Source: Methyloversatilis universalis EHg5 (GTDB lineage Bacteria > Pseudomonadota > Gammaproteobacteria > Burkholderiales > Rhodocyclaceae). From it: a stretch of DNA of 64,000 bases. The notes under the pieces are model-generated. The model did no database searches and was not told the DNA's origin. It saw nothing but the letters and a program-made list of their open reading frames with translations. Within the stretch, counting starts at the first letter, position 1; each line of letters begins with the position of its first letter. The position numbers and the translations under genes were made by a program. The DNA is taken from assembly GCF_000378945.1 (NCBI RefSeq), contig NZ_KB900539.1, forward strand, positions 737,241 through 801,240. The letters run 5' to 3'. Below are positions 26,899 through 35,060 of the stretch, piece by piece.

Positions 26899-27900
26899 AT
26901 GAAGACATTCCGCCCCTGCCTGACCGTGCTGACCGGCGTGTTCGCGCTCGCCACAGGCGGCGCATGGGCGGACGACGCGCCCCTGCGCCTGTCCGGCTGG
27001 CAGTCAGCCGCAGGGCCAGTGCAGGCGGTTGTCGAGCTGCCGGCCACCGGGTCCGGTGACGCGGCGCCTGACTCACCGCCCACGCCGGCGCCCGGACTGC
27101 GCAGCGGTGACCGCCTGATCGCCACCGGCGGCGTGAGCCAGATCGAAGGCGCGGCTGGCGGCGGTCTCAATCCGTGGGCGGTAATCGCCGGCTACGGCAC
27201 GCGCGAACAGGTCGGTGCCTCCGCTTTCCACACACGGCTGCGTACCCGCGGCGGCTTTCAGCTGGAATCGAGCGGCATCGCGGTCGGCCTGTGGAACCGG
27301 GTCGAACTGTCGGCCGCCACCCAGCGTTTCGGGCTGTCGGACACGGTGCCCGGCCAGTCGATAGACCTCGACGTGATCGGTGCCAAGGTGAGGCTGTTCG
27401 GCGATGCGGTGTATGACCAGGACCGCTGGTGGCCGCAGGTGTCGGTCGGTCTGAGCTGGAAGCACAACCGCGATTTCGGTCTGGTCCCCACACTTCTTGG
27501 CGCGCAGCGCAAATCGGACATCGAAGCCTATGTGGCGGCGACCAAGGTGTATCTGGGCCTGGCGGGCGGCTACAACCTGCTGACCAATGTGACGCTGCAG
27601 GCCACCCGGGCCAACCAGTTCGGCCTGCTCGGCTTTGGCGGCGACAAGTCCGACGACTACAGGCTGATGCCGGCCGCCTCGGTCGCTGTGCTGCTGCGCG
27701 ACAACCTCGCGCTGGGCATCGAGTACCGCGAGAAGCCGGACAACCTGTCGGCCTTCCGCGAACAGGCAGCTTCCGACGTGTTCGTCGCCTGGTTCCCGTA
27801 CAAGAACTTCTCGCTTACCGCCGCCCAGGTCGACCTGGGTAATGTGGCGGACAAGCCGCGTCAGCGCGCCTGGTATCTGTCCGGTCAGCTGTCCTTCTGA
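26899..27900 (+). CDS. DUF3034 family protein, probable outer-membrane barrel
   Basis: A 333-residue exported protein with signal peptide ending GGAWA. After a Pro/Gly-rich linker it shows alternating amphipathic strands (GGFQLESSGIAVGLWNRVELSAATQRF) and ends in Phe (YLSGQLSF), typical of outer-membrane barrels. DUF3034 has no assigned function. It precedes the PQQ dehydrogenase cluster, but a 302-bp regulatory gap with its own sigma-54 promoter separates them. Confidence 0.75.
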   Translation: MKTFRPCLTVLTGVFALATGGAWADDAPLRLSGWQSAAGPVQAVVELPATGSGDAAPDSPPTPAPGLRSGDRLIATGGVSQIEGAAGGGLNPWAVIAGYGTREQVGASAFHTRLRTRGGFQLESSGIAVGLWNRVELSAATQRFGLSDTVPGQSIDLDVIGAKVRLFGDAVYDQDRWWPQVSVGLSWKHNRDFGLVPTLLGAQRKSDIEAYVAATKVYLGLAGGYNLLTNVTLQATRANQFGLLGFGGDKSDDYRLMPAASVAVLLRDNLALGIEYREKPDNLSAFREQAASDVFVAWFPYKNFSLTAAQVDLGNVADKPRQRAWYLSGQLSF

Positions 27901-27946
27901 GACGGCTGCGGCCGCTGTCGCTGCGACATTTGTAGCGCACTGCGGC

Positions 27947-27991
27947 TGAGACAGCTGTCTCTGTTCGTCCGCCCGGTGTCTCAGTGAGTCA
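27947..27991. promoter_or_regulatory. candidate activator sites upstream of the DYD-type dehydrogenase gene
   Basis: A perfect palindrome GAGACAGCTGTCTC (27948-27961) is followed by TGTCTCA-G-TGAGTCA (27977-27991, one mismatch). They lie about 90-135 bp before the -24 element at 28081. The whole gap 27901-28202 holds these sites, the promoter and an untranslated leader, with no credible gene. Confidence 0.65.
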
Positions 27992-28080
27992 CTCACTTCT
28001 CGCGGGGGGATTTTTCCCTTTCTCTGCAAACCACCGTCCCGTCTGGAAAAGCGTGCGCGGGCCTGTCGTCACGGCCTCCG

Positions 28081-28096
28081 TGGCACGAATGCTGCA
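28081..28096 (+). promoter_or_regulatory. sigma-54 promoter of the DYD-type PQQ dehydrogenase operon
   Basis: TGGCACGAATGCTGCA has a perfect -24 TGGCACG and GC at -12 after exactly 10 bp; only the first T of TTGC is changed to C. The leader to the ATG at 28203 would be about 95 nt. Confidence 0.8.
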
Positions 28097-28202
28097 GACA
28101 TTCCTGCGCGCATGTCTTCGGAACGCGGTCGTTCCATGTGCCGGTCGAAAAAAATCGGGGCCGGCAGCAGGCCTGCGCATTCACAACATTGGAGGAAGCC
28201 TG

Positions 28203-29966
28203 ATGAACAAGAACAGCGGCCGCACCCTGCGGCCCAGTGCAGTGAGTACCCTTGCCGGCAGTCTGCTGGCAGCCCTGCTGCTGGCACCGGTTGTCGCGCA
28301 TGCCGAAGATCCGGAACCGCCGCTCGGCATCAACGTGCTGGAAGCCACCTTCAAGTGGCGCCCGAACTACGTCAGCGACGACATGCTGATCCACGCCGAC
28401 AAGGACGCCAACAACTGGCTGCACTACGGCAAGGACTACCAGGCCACGCGCTTCTCGCAGCTGCGTCAGGTGACCCAGGACAATGTGAAGAAGCTGGTGC
28501 CGAAGTGGAACCTGTCCTTCGGTGTCAATGACGCGCAGGACAGCCAGACCACCGTGGTGAATGGCCGCATCTACGTGACCGCCAGCCAGAACAAGGTGTT
28601 CTCGATCGACGGCGCCACCGGCCGCATGCTGTGGAAGTACGAGCGCTCGCTGCCGGGCGATCTCGGCCCGCGCCTGTGCTGCGAAGCGGTGAACCGTGGT
28701 GTCGCGGTGTACAAGGACATGGTCTACATGGCCACCCTGGACACCCACGTGGTCGCGCTGAACAACACCACCGGCAAGGTGGTGTGGGAGAAGAAGCTCG
28801 GCGATTACACGAGCGGCGAAATCTATACCTCGATGCCGCTGGTCGCTGACGGCAAGATCGTGGTCGGCAACTCCGGCGGCGACGTCGGCGCCAACGTCGG
28901 CAAGATCACTGCGCTCGATCCGGACACCGGTGAAATCGTGTGGCAGACCACCACCCGCCCGACCGATGCCAAGGACCCGAACGCCAAGACCTGGGCCAAC
29001 GACTCGTGGCGTACCGGCGGCGGATCCGCCTGGCTGACCGGCAACTACGACCCCAAGAGCAACACGATCTACTGGGGCGTGGGCAACCCGGCGCCTGACT
29101 TCGATCCGAGCGTGCGCAAGGGCGACAACCTGTACACCAATTCCACGCTGATGATGGATGCGCGTACCGGCAAGATCAAGAACCACTTCCAGTACACGCC
29201 GAACGACGCCTGGGATTACGACGGCAACAACGAAACCATCCTGGTGGATGACGAGAAGGGCCGCAAGGTGTGGCTGCACGGCGACCGCAACGGTCACCTG
29301 TACTCGATCGACCGCGTCACCGGCAAGTGCAACTGGGTGGTGCCGATCGCACGCGTGAACTGGGTGACCGGCTTCTCCGACAACTGCCGTCCCATCGTCA
29401 ATCCGGAGAAGGTGCCGGGCTACGACAAGGTCGCCAAGGACATCGCGCCGATTCTCGACGGTGGCAAGGAATGGCACCCGGCGGCGTACAGCCCGAAGAC
29501 CAAGCTGCTCTACGTGCCCTACATCGACAGCTCGATGGACATCCAGGCCAAGAAGATGGAATGGAAGCGCGGCGAGTGGTACCTGTCGTCCAAGGTGCTG
29601 AAGGCCAACCCCTACACCGGCGGCATCAAGGCGTTCAATGCCACCACCGGCGAACAGGTGTGGTCGCGTCCGCAGAGCACGCCGGCAACCAGCGGCATGC
29701 TGGCCACCGCGGGTGGCGTGGTGTTCGCGGGTGATGCCGAGGGCTGGTTCCACGCCATGCGTGACGACACCGGTGAGGCGCTGTGGCGCTTCAATGTCGG
29801 CACCGGCATCCACGGCAATCCGACCACCTTCACGGTGGACGGCAAGCAGTTCGTGGCCATCGTGTATGGCCCGGGCGGCGGCAGCCTGTGGCCGCTGGTG
29901 TATGACGAGCTGTTCAAGCACCAGAACCGCGGCGGCGGCATGATGATCTTCGGCCTGTCCGAGTAA
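28203..29966 (+). CDS. PQQ-dependent methanol/ethanol dehydrogenase, lanthanide type (XoxF-like)
   Basis: A 587-residue periplasmic quinoprotein with a signal peptide ending VVAHA. It has the vicinal Cys159-Cys160 pair (RLCCEAV), tryptophan-docking repeats and the active-site stretch NDAWDYDGNNE with catalytic Asp338 and a second Asp340 two residues on. In known enzymes that extra Asp marks lanthanide dependence (XoxF, PedH, ExaF). It oxidises a primary alcohol and donates electrons to a cytochrome c. The exact clade (XoxF versus ethanol-type) is not decidable here. Ribosome-binding site GGAGGAAG. A XoxJ-like gene and two cytochrome genes follow in the same direction. Confidence 0.88.
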   Translation: MNKNSGRTLRPSAVSTLAGSLLAALLLAPVVAHAEDPEPPLGINVLEATFKWRPNYVSDDMLIHADKDANNWLHYGKDYQATRFSQLRQVTQDNVKKLVPKWNLSFGVNDAQDSQTTVVNGRIYVTASQNKVFSIDGATGRMLWKYERSLPGDLGPRLCCEAVNRGVAVYKDMVYMATLDTHVVALNNTTGKVVWEKKLGDYTSGEIYTSMPLVADGKIVVGNSGGDVGANVGKITALDPDTGEIVWQTTTRPTDAKDPNAKTWANDSWRTGGGSAWLTGNYDPKSNTIYWGVGNPAPDFDPSVRKGDNLYTNSTLMMDARTGKIKNHFQYTPNDAWDYDGNNETILVDDEKGRKVWLHGDRNGHLYSIDRVTGKCNWVVPIARVNWVTGFSDNCRPIVNPEKVPGYDKVAKDIAPILDGGKEWHPAAYSPKTKLLYVPYIDSSMDIQAKKMEWKRGEWYLSSKVLKANPYTGGIKAFNATTGEQVWSRPQSTPATSGMLATAGGVVFAGDAEGWFHAMRDDTGEALWRFNVGTGIHGNPTTFTVDGKQFVAIVYGPGGGSLWPLVYDELFKHQNRGGGMMIFGLSE

Positions 29967-29973
29967 TGGAGCA

Positions 29974-29995
29974 GGGGCGCCCGCAAGGGCGCCCC
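29974..29995 (+). other. intercistronic GNRA-loop hairpin
   Basis: A perfect 9-bp stem GGGGCGCCC/GGGCGCCCC closes on the tetraloop GCAA, with no T tract. It sits 8 bp after the dehydrogenase stop and 9 bp before the next ATG. It probably stabilises the upstream message or reduces read-through, giving more dehydrogenase than accessory protein. Confidence 0.6.
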
Positions 29996-30003
29996 ATGTC
30001 GCG

Positions 30004-30774
30004 ATGACGATTTCGATCAAGACATCCGCTGTGCTGCGCATCGCTGCCTGCCTGCTGGGTCTGGCGGCACTGCCGGCGGCACACGCGGCACCCCTGAACG
30101 CCTGCGTGGTCGAGGGCAATGCGCCCTTCTCGTCGCGCGACGGCGGTGCGAAGGGGCTGGACATCGAGGTGATGCAGGCGGTGGCTGCCCGCATGGGTCG
30201 CGACCTGCAGCTCACCTGGGTCACCGTGCCCGCCCGCGGCGGCATGGGCAAGGCGCTCAAGCAGACGGTGCAGGCCGGCACCTGCGAACTGTTCGTCGGT
30301 CTGCCCGAAACCACAGGCGGTGGCGAAGATCTGGCCGAACGCGATCTGCTTGCCTCGAAGCCCTACGCCTCGGTCGGCTACGCACTGGTGGTGCCGGCAG
30401 CGAGCAAGGCAAAGGCGCTGGGCGATCTGCGCGCGGCACGCGTGGGCGGTATCACCGCCACGCCGGCTGACCTGCATCTGCTGGCCGGCGGCTACAACCG
30501 CACGCCTTACGGCAGCGTGAGCCAGATGCTGGAGGCGGTGGCTCGCGGCGAACTGGGCGGCGCACTGGTGTGGTCCGGCCGTCTGGCCGAAACGCCGCTG
30601 CCGGCCTCGCTCAGGCTGGCTCAGGTCCTGCGCGACCCGACCCTGACCACCCGTTTCGTCATCGCCTACCGGCGCGCCGATGCGGCGCTGGGCGGCGAAC
30701 TCGACGCGGCGCTGGCGGCTTTCGCGGCCGACGGCACGCTGGACGCGCTGGCGCGCAAGGCGGGCTTCCCGTGA
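30004..30774 (+). CDS. periplasmic substrate-binding-like protein, XoxJ/MxaJ-like
   Basis: A 256-residue protein with signal peptide ending AAHA and a family-3 solute-binding fold (LNACVVEGNAPFSSRDGGAKGLDIEVMQAVAARMGRDLQLTWV at the N-terminus). Proteins of this kind next to PQQ methanol dehydrogenases (MxaJ, XoxJ) are thought to help activate or assemble the enzyme rather than transport solutes. No ABC permease is nearby, which fits that role. Confidence 0.8.
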   Translation: MTISIKTSAVLRIAACLLGLAALPAAHAAPLNACVVEGNAPFSSRDGGAKGLDIEVMQAVAARMGRDLQLTWVTVPARGGMGKALKQTVQAGTCELFVGLPETTGGGEDLAERDLLASKPYASVGYALVVPAASKAKALGDLRAARVGGITATPADLHLLAGGYNRTPYGSVSQMLEAVARGELGGALVWSGRLAETPLPASLRLAQVLRDPTLTTRFVIAYRRADAALGGELDAALAAFAADGTLDALARKAGFP

Positions 30775-30788
30775 GCACAGGAGCCGTC

Positions 30789-31202
30789 ATGCAGTACTCA
30801 TTGCGTTTCATGCTGGCTGCCGGCCTGACGACGGCGAACGTTTCCCTGGCCTTCGGCAACGACATTCCGGCGGTGAATCCGCTGGCCAGTGACCCGAAGG
30901 CTGCGCAGGCGGGCGAAGAACTGTTCGGCCGCAACTGCCAGCAGTGCCACAACTCGCGAGGCAAGGGTGGCAAGGGGCCGCAGCTGGTCAAGGGCGCCTG
31001 GGGCCCGGGCGGTGCGAACAGCGACGGCTACATGTACGGAATCATCGCCAACGGCCGGCCCAACACCCAGATGGGCGGCTTCGGTCCGGCACTCAAGCCG
31101 GAAGAGATATGGCAGATCGTCGCCTTTCTGCGCGAGGAAGCGAAGCGGGTGAAGGCGGCCGAAAAGGCCAAGGCCGGCGCCGAAGACGATCTCTGGTTCT
31201 GA
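30789..31202 (+). CDS. c-type cytochrome, paralogue 1 of 3 (dehydrogenase partner)
   Basis: A 137-residue exported monohaem cytochrome: signal peptide, CQQCH haem site at C50-C53-H54, and a Met ligand in TQMGGF. The haem-site region is identical with the two paralogues downstream, while the ends differ. It ends in an acidic tail closing with LWF. It starts 12 bp after the XoxJ-like stop with an AGGAG ribosome-binding site. It is the likely electron acceptor (XoxG role) of the DYD-type dehydrogenase. Confidence 0.85.
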   Translation: MQYSLRFMLAAGLTTANVSLAFGNDIPAVNPLASDPKAAQAGEELFGRNCQQCHNSRGKGGKGPQLVKGAWGPGGANSDGYMYGIIANGRPNTQMGGFGPALKPEEIWQIVAFLREEAKRVKAAEKAKAGAEDDLWF

Positions 31203-31284
31203 TCCCGCATCCGGCCGAGCCGGATGCCCGTGCGGCAGCCCGCAGCGGCTGACCGCGCTCGACTATCCATATGGAGTTCACCCG

Positions 31285-31716
31285 ATGCAACACACACTGA
31301 TCCGCGGCGCTGCCGCCTGCGCGCTTGCCGCCGCTCTGGCGCTGGGCGCAGCCTCCGTTTCCGCCTTCGGTCCGGGCGGCCCCACCGGCCCGGCCGGTGC
31401 TGCCTCCGAGAGCGATGCCAGCAAGGGCGAAGAGCTGTTCGGCCGCAACTGCCAGCAGTGCCACAACTCGCGTGGCAAGGGCGGCAAGGGTCCGCAGCTG
31501 GTCAAGGGTGCCTGGGGTCCGGGCGGCGCGAACAGCGACGACTACATGTTCAAGATCATTTCCGAAGGCCGGCCCAACACCCAGATGGGCGGCTTCGGCC
31601 CGGCGCTGAAGGTCGAAGAGATCCGCCAGATCATCGCCTTCCTGCGCGAAGAGGCGAAGCGCGTGCAGGCGGCTGACCGCAAGGCGTCCACCGAGGACGA
31701 AGGCCAGTGGTTCTGA
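31285..31716 (+). CDS. c-type cytochrome, paralogue 2 of 3
   Basis: A 143-residue exported cytochrome with a Gly/Pro-rich segment (GPGGPTGPAG) after the signal peptide and CQQCH at C56-C59-H60. The core is a near copy of paralogue 1, including TQMGGFGPALK and FLREEAKRV. The tail again ends in an acidic stretch plus QWF. It is the last gene before the regulatory gap of the second dehydrogenase. It probably arose by tandem duplication. Confidence 0.85.
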   Translation: MQHTLIRGAAACALAAALALGAASVSAFGPGGPTGPAGAASESDASKGEELFGRNCQQCHNSRGKGGKGPQLVKGAWGPGGANSDDYMFKIISEGRPNTQMGGFGPALKVEEIRQIIAFLREEAKRVQAADRKASTEDEGQWF

Positions 31717-31795
31717 TGAACCGGGCTGCATCCCGACTCCGCGAGGGGTGTGTCACGCCGTACAGGGGGTGATTTCCCTGTCGTCTCAAAAGCCC

Positions 31796-31828
31796 TGTCT
31801 CGGCTGAGGCGGGTGACCGGATGAGACA
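31796..31828. promoter_or_regulatory. candidate activator sites upstream of the DYS-type dehydrogenase gene
   Basis: TGTCTC-GGC-TGAGGC (31796-31810) and TGAGACA (31822-31828) lie about 105-137 bp before the -24 element at 31933; a further GTCTCA is present near 31782. The gap 31717-32080 holds these sites, the promoter and a leader of about 120 nt, with no credible gene. Confidence 0.6.
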
Positions 31829-31932
31829 CCGCCGCACGTGATCCGGGTGACCGCGTGCGGCCCGTTCTTTAAATCCTTGTATTCATTCGAATTGGATCTT
31901 TCCTGATCGGCCTTTGAGGCCGTCGTGGCGTG

Positions 31933-31947
31933 TGGCACGTGATCTGC
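31933..31947 (+). promoter_or_regulatory. sigma-54 promoter of the DYS-type PQQ dehydrogenase operon
   Basis: TGGCACGTGATCTGC has a perfect TGGCACG and GG-N10-GC spacing, with the same C-for-T change in the -12 box as the promoter at 28081. Confidence 0.78.
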
Positions 31948-32080
31948 CCTGTGAGACGGGCATCCCACTGTCCGCGGGATGCCGGTGTCCGCCGCTTTCC
32001 GCGGCGGGCATCTGGCCCACGAAAACGGAGTCGGAAGCCGGAGGAGGCTGACCCGACACCGCTCACAGGAGATATCCATA

Positions 32081-33817
32081 ATGAAACACTCCCCCTCGCT
32101 GCGCCTGCTGCCTGGCCTGGCGGCTCTGGCACTGGCCTTTCCTGCGGCCGCTGCCGATCCGGAGCCGCCGCTCGGCGTAAACAAGCTCGAAGCCACTTTC
32201 AAGTGGCGTCCGAACTACGTGAGCGACGACATGCTCATGAACGCCGACAAGGACGCCGGCAACTGGCTCAACTACGGCAAGGGCTACGACGCCACCCGCT
32301 TCAGCCAGCTCGGCCAGATCAACCGCGACAACATCGACCGGCTGGTGCCGGTGTGGAACCTGTCCTTCGGCGTGAATGACGCGCAGGACAGCCAGGCCAT
32401 CGCGGTCAACGGCACGCTGTACGTGACCGCCAGCCAGAACAAGGTGTTCGCGGTCGATGGCGCGACCGGCCGCATCAAGTGGAAGTACGAACACTCGCTG
32501 CCCGGCGATCTCGGCCCCTTCCTGTGCTGCGAGGCGATCAACCGCGGCGTGGCGGTGTACAAGGACATGGTGTACATGGCGACACTGGATACCCGTGTCG
32601 TCGCGCTCAATGCCACTACCGGCAAGGTGGTGTGGGATGTAAAGCTGGGCGACTACACCAGTGGCGACATCTACACCTCGGCGCCGCTGGTGGTGCGCAA
32701 CAAGGTGATCGTCGGCAACTCCGGTGGTGATCTGGGCGGCAACGCCGGCCGCATCACCGCCCTCGATCCGGACACCGGCGCCAAGGTCTGGGAAACCTTC
32801 ACCCGCCCGACCAGCCCGGACCACCCGGTGGCCAAGACCTGGGCCAACGATTCGTGGCAGAACGGCGGGGCTTCGGCCTGGCTCACCGGCTCGTACGACG
32901 TCGAAACCAACACCCTGCTGTGGGGCGGCGGCAACCCGGCGCCGGATTTCGATCCGCATGTGCGCAAGGGCGACAACCTGTACAGCGATTCCACCATCGC
33001 GATGGACCCGGACACCGGCAGGATCAAGTTCCACTTCCAGTACACGCCGAACGACGCCTGGGACTACTCCGGCAACAACGAAACCATCCTGATCGACGAC
33101 GACAAGGGTCGCAAGGTGTGGCTGCACGGCGACCGCAACGGCCACCTGTACTCGATCGATCGCACCAACGGCAAGTGCAACTGGGTGGTGCCGATCGCGC
33201 GCGTGAACTGGGTGAAGAGCTGGGCCGACAACTGCCGGCCCATCGTCAATCCGGACAAGATTCCGCAGTACGACAAGCTGGTGACCGACATCGCGCCGGT
33301 GCTCGACGGCGGCAAGGAATGGCATCCGGCCACCTACAGCCACCGCACCAAGCTGGTCTACATCCCCTTCATCGACAGCTCGATGAACATCCAGCTCAAG
33401 CGCGACCAGCAGTTCGAGCGCGGCAAGTGGTGGCTGCGTTCGCGCGAACTGACGGTCAATCCCTACACCGGCGGCGTGAAGGCCTTCAACGCCACCACCG
33501 GCAAGCTGGTGTGGACGCGGCCGCAGAGCTATCCGGCGACCAGCGGCCTGCTGTCGACCGCGGGCGGGCTGGTGTTCTCCGGCGACGCCGCCGGCTTCCT
33601 GAACGCGCTGCACGACGAAACCGGCGAAGCCATGTGGCGCTTCAACGTTGGCGCAGGCATCCACGGCAACCCGACCACCTTCACGGTGGATGGCAAGCAG
33701 TACGTGTCCATCGTGTACGGCCCGGGCGGCGGCAGCCTGTGGCCGCTGGTCTATGACGAGTTCTTCCGTCACCAGAACCGCGGCGGCGGAATGATGGTGT
33801 TCGCGGTACAGAAGTGA
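32081..33817 (+). CDS. PQQ-dependent methanol/ethanol dehydrogenase, calcium type (Ser at the lanthanide position)
   Basis: A 578-residue close paralogue of the protein at 28203, with a signal peptide (ALALAFPAAAA), vicinal Cys (FLCCEAI) and the same propeller motifs. Its active-site stretch reads NDAWDYSGNNE: catalytic Asp328 is kept, but the second Asp is Ser330. Ser or Ala here is known from calcium enzymes (PedE/ExaA, MxaF), so this copy is predicted to use calcium. Ribosome-binding site ACAGGAGAT. A cytochrome paralogue follows after 67 bp. Confidence 0.88.
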   Translation: MKHSPSLRLLPGLAALALAFPAAAADPEPPLGVNKLEATFKWRPNYVSDDMLMNADKDAGNWLNYGKGYDATRFSQLGQINRDNIDRLVPVWNLSFGVNDAQDSQAIAVNGTLYVTASQNKVFAVDGATGRIKWKYEHSLPGDLGPFLCCEAINRGVAVYKDMVYMATLDTRVVALNATTGKVVWDVKLGDYTSGDIYTSAPLVVRNKVIVGNSGGDLGGNAGRITALDPDTGAKVWETFTRPTSPDHPVAKTWANDSWQNGGASAWLTGSYDVETNTLLWGGGNPAPDFDPHVRKGDNLYSDSTIAMDPDTGRIKFHFQYTPNDAWDYSGNNETILIDDDKGRKVWLHGDRNGHLYSIDRTNGKCNWVVPIARVNWVKSWADNCRPIVNPDKIPQYDKLVTDIAPVLDGGKEWHPATYSHRTKLVYIPFIDSSMNIQLKRDQQFERGKWWLRSRELTVNPYTGGVKAFNATTGKLVWTRPQSYPATSGLLSTAGGLVFSGDAAGFLNALHDETGEAMWRFNVGAGIHGNPTTFTVDGKQYVSIVYGPGGGSLWPLVYDEFFRHQNRGGGMMVFAVQK

Positions 33818-33884
33818 TGACGGCGGCCCGTCGGTGCCGCCGTACCGCCGGGCCGCTCCGACCGTGTTGAAGGAGAGGTGCGGG

Positions 33885-34325
33885 ATGCTGAAGGGAAATT
33901 CGATGACGTGGCGGGTGGCCGCCTGTGCGCTGTGGGTCACCGCGGCAGCGCCGATGGCGGATGCGCTGGCCATGGGCGCCGGCAATGCGCCGGCGGCCCC
34001 GCCGACGGCCAGCGTCGAGGACGCCCGCAAGGGCGAGGAGCTGTTCGGCCGCAACTGCCAGCAGTGCCACAACTCGCGTGGCAAGGGCGGCAAGGGGCCG
34101 CAGCTGGTGAAGGGCGCCTGGGGTCCGGGCGGCGCCAACAGTGACGACTACATGTTCAGGATCATCGCCGACGGGCGACCGAATACGCAGATGGGCGGCT
34201 GGCGCAACAGCCTGAGCGAACAGGAAATGCGCCAGATCATCGCCTTCCTGCGGGAAGAGTCGCGTCGCGTCGCCATTGCCGAACGCAAGGCTGGCGCCGA
34301 GGACGACGAACTGCACTGGTACTGA
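33885..34325 (+). CDS. c-type cytochrome, paralogue 3 of 3
   Basis: A 146-residue exported cytochrome with CQQCH at C58-C61-H62 and the same core as paralogues 1 and 2. It diverges after TQMGGW (RNSLSEQEMRQII) and ends in an acidic tail closing with LHWY. AAGGAGAGG precedes the ATG at 33885. It is the likely partner of the DYS-type dehydrogenase. Confidence 0.85.
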   Translation: MLKGNSMTWRVAACALWVTAAAPMADALAMGAGNAPAAPPTASVEDARKGEELFGRNCQQCHNSRGKGGKGPQLVKGAWGPGGANSDDYMFRIIADGRPNTQMGGWRNSLSEQEMRQIIAFLREESRRVAIAERKAGAEDDELHWY

Positions 34326-34338
34326 GCGGGACGGGCGG

Positions 34339-34375
34339 CCGGCATCGGGCGGACCGCACGCCCGCCCGATGCCGG
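34339..34375 (+). terminator. long GC-rich hairpin after the dehydrogenase-cytochrome operon
   Basis: A 14-bp perfect stem CCGGCATCGGGCGG/CCGCCCGATGCCGG (34339-34352 and 34362-34375) with a 9-nt loop. No T run follows, so it may work as a terminator or as a 3'-end stabiliser. Confidence 0.55.
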
Positions 34376-34433
34376 TCATAACGGAAGTCCGGTCAGCAGG
34401 CCGGACGCCATGACAACAACTGGAGAAGAAACG

Positions 34434-34898
34434 ATGAAAAAACTGATTGCACTGGGCCTCCTTGCCGCGTCCTTCGCCGTTCAGGCCCAGACCGCGCGCC
34501 CCTCGCTCGACCTCGCCACCGCCAAGGCGATCGGCGAAGGCTGCGAGAAGTACGCCGCCAGCAAGGGCTGGCGCATGATCATTGCGGTGCATGACACCGC
34601 CGGCAATCCGAAGTACTTCAGCCGCATGGACGACAGCATCCTGATCAGCGTCAATGTGGCCCGCCTGAAGGCCGACACCTCGGCCAGCCTGCCGGTGTCC
34701 ACCCGTCAGTTCCGCGATCTGTCCAAGGGCATTCCGACCGCCGAACTGCTGCCGCGCACCACCGCCATCATCGGCGGCCTGCCCATCATGAGCGCCAAGG
34801 GCGTGCATCTGGGTGGCGTCGGCGTCAGCGGCGGCACCGAGGAAGAGGACGAAGAGTGCGCGAAGAAGGGCCTGGAAGCGGCCAAGTCGCTGCTCTGA
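34434..34898 (+). CDS. GlcG/HbpS (DUF336) family exported protein
   Basis: A 154-residue protein with a signal peptide (ALGLLAASFAVQAQ). The fold signature of the GlcG/HbpS family is clear: ATAKAIGEGCEKYAASKGWRMIIAVHDTAGNPKYFSRMD near the start and IMSAKGVHLGGVGVSGGTEEEDEECAKKGLEA at the end. Members bind haem or cobalamin-like ligands or act as redox sensors, and often accompany PQQ alcohol dehydrogenases. The start at 34434 follows a TGGAGAAG ribosome-binding site; an in-frame ATG at 34410 is less likely. Confidence 0.8.
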   Translation: MKKLIALGLLAASFAVQAQTARPSLDLATAKAIGEGCEKYAASKGWRMIIAVHDTAGNPKYFSRMDDSILISVNVARLKADTSASLPVSTRQFRDLSKGIPTAELLPRTTAIIGGLPIMSAKGVHLGGVGVSGGTEEEDEECAKKGLEAAKSLL

Positions 34899-35060
34899 GT
34901 GCGCACGGGCCGGCATCCGTCCGGCCCCTGTCCGACTTCCGGCGCCGGTCGTGAAATATTTTCACGCTCCGGCGTCCGGCCATCTTCAGTTCCGGTGCCC
35001 GCTTACGTTAAGAAGCTTCGGGTTGCCCATCCATACAAGCAGTTGCCGAGCCGGAACAAC

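Noticed and set aside
32063-34138. A 691-codon minus-strand open frame
   Set aside because: It is antisense to the second PQQ dehydrogenase and the third cytochrome; Val/Ala/His-rich shadow.
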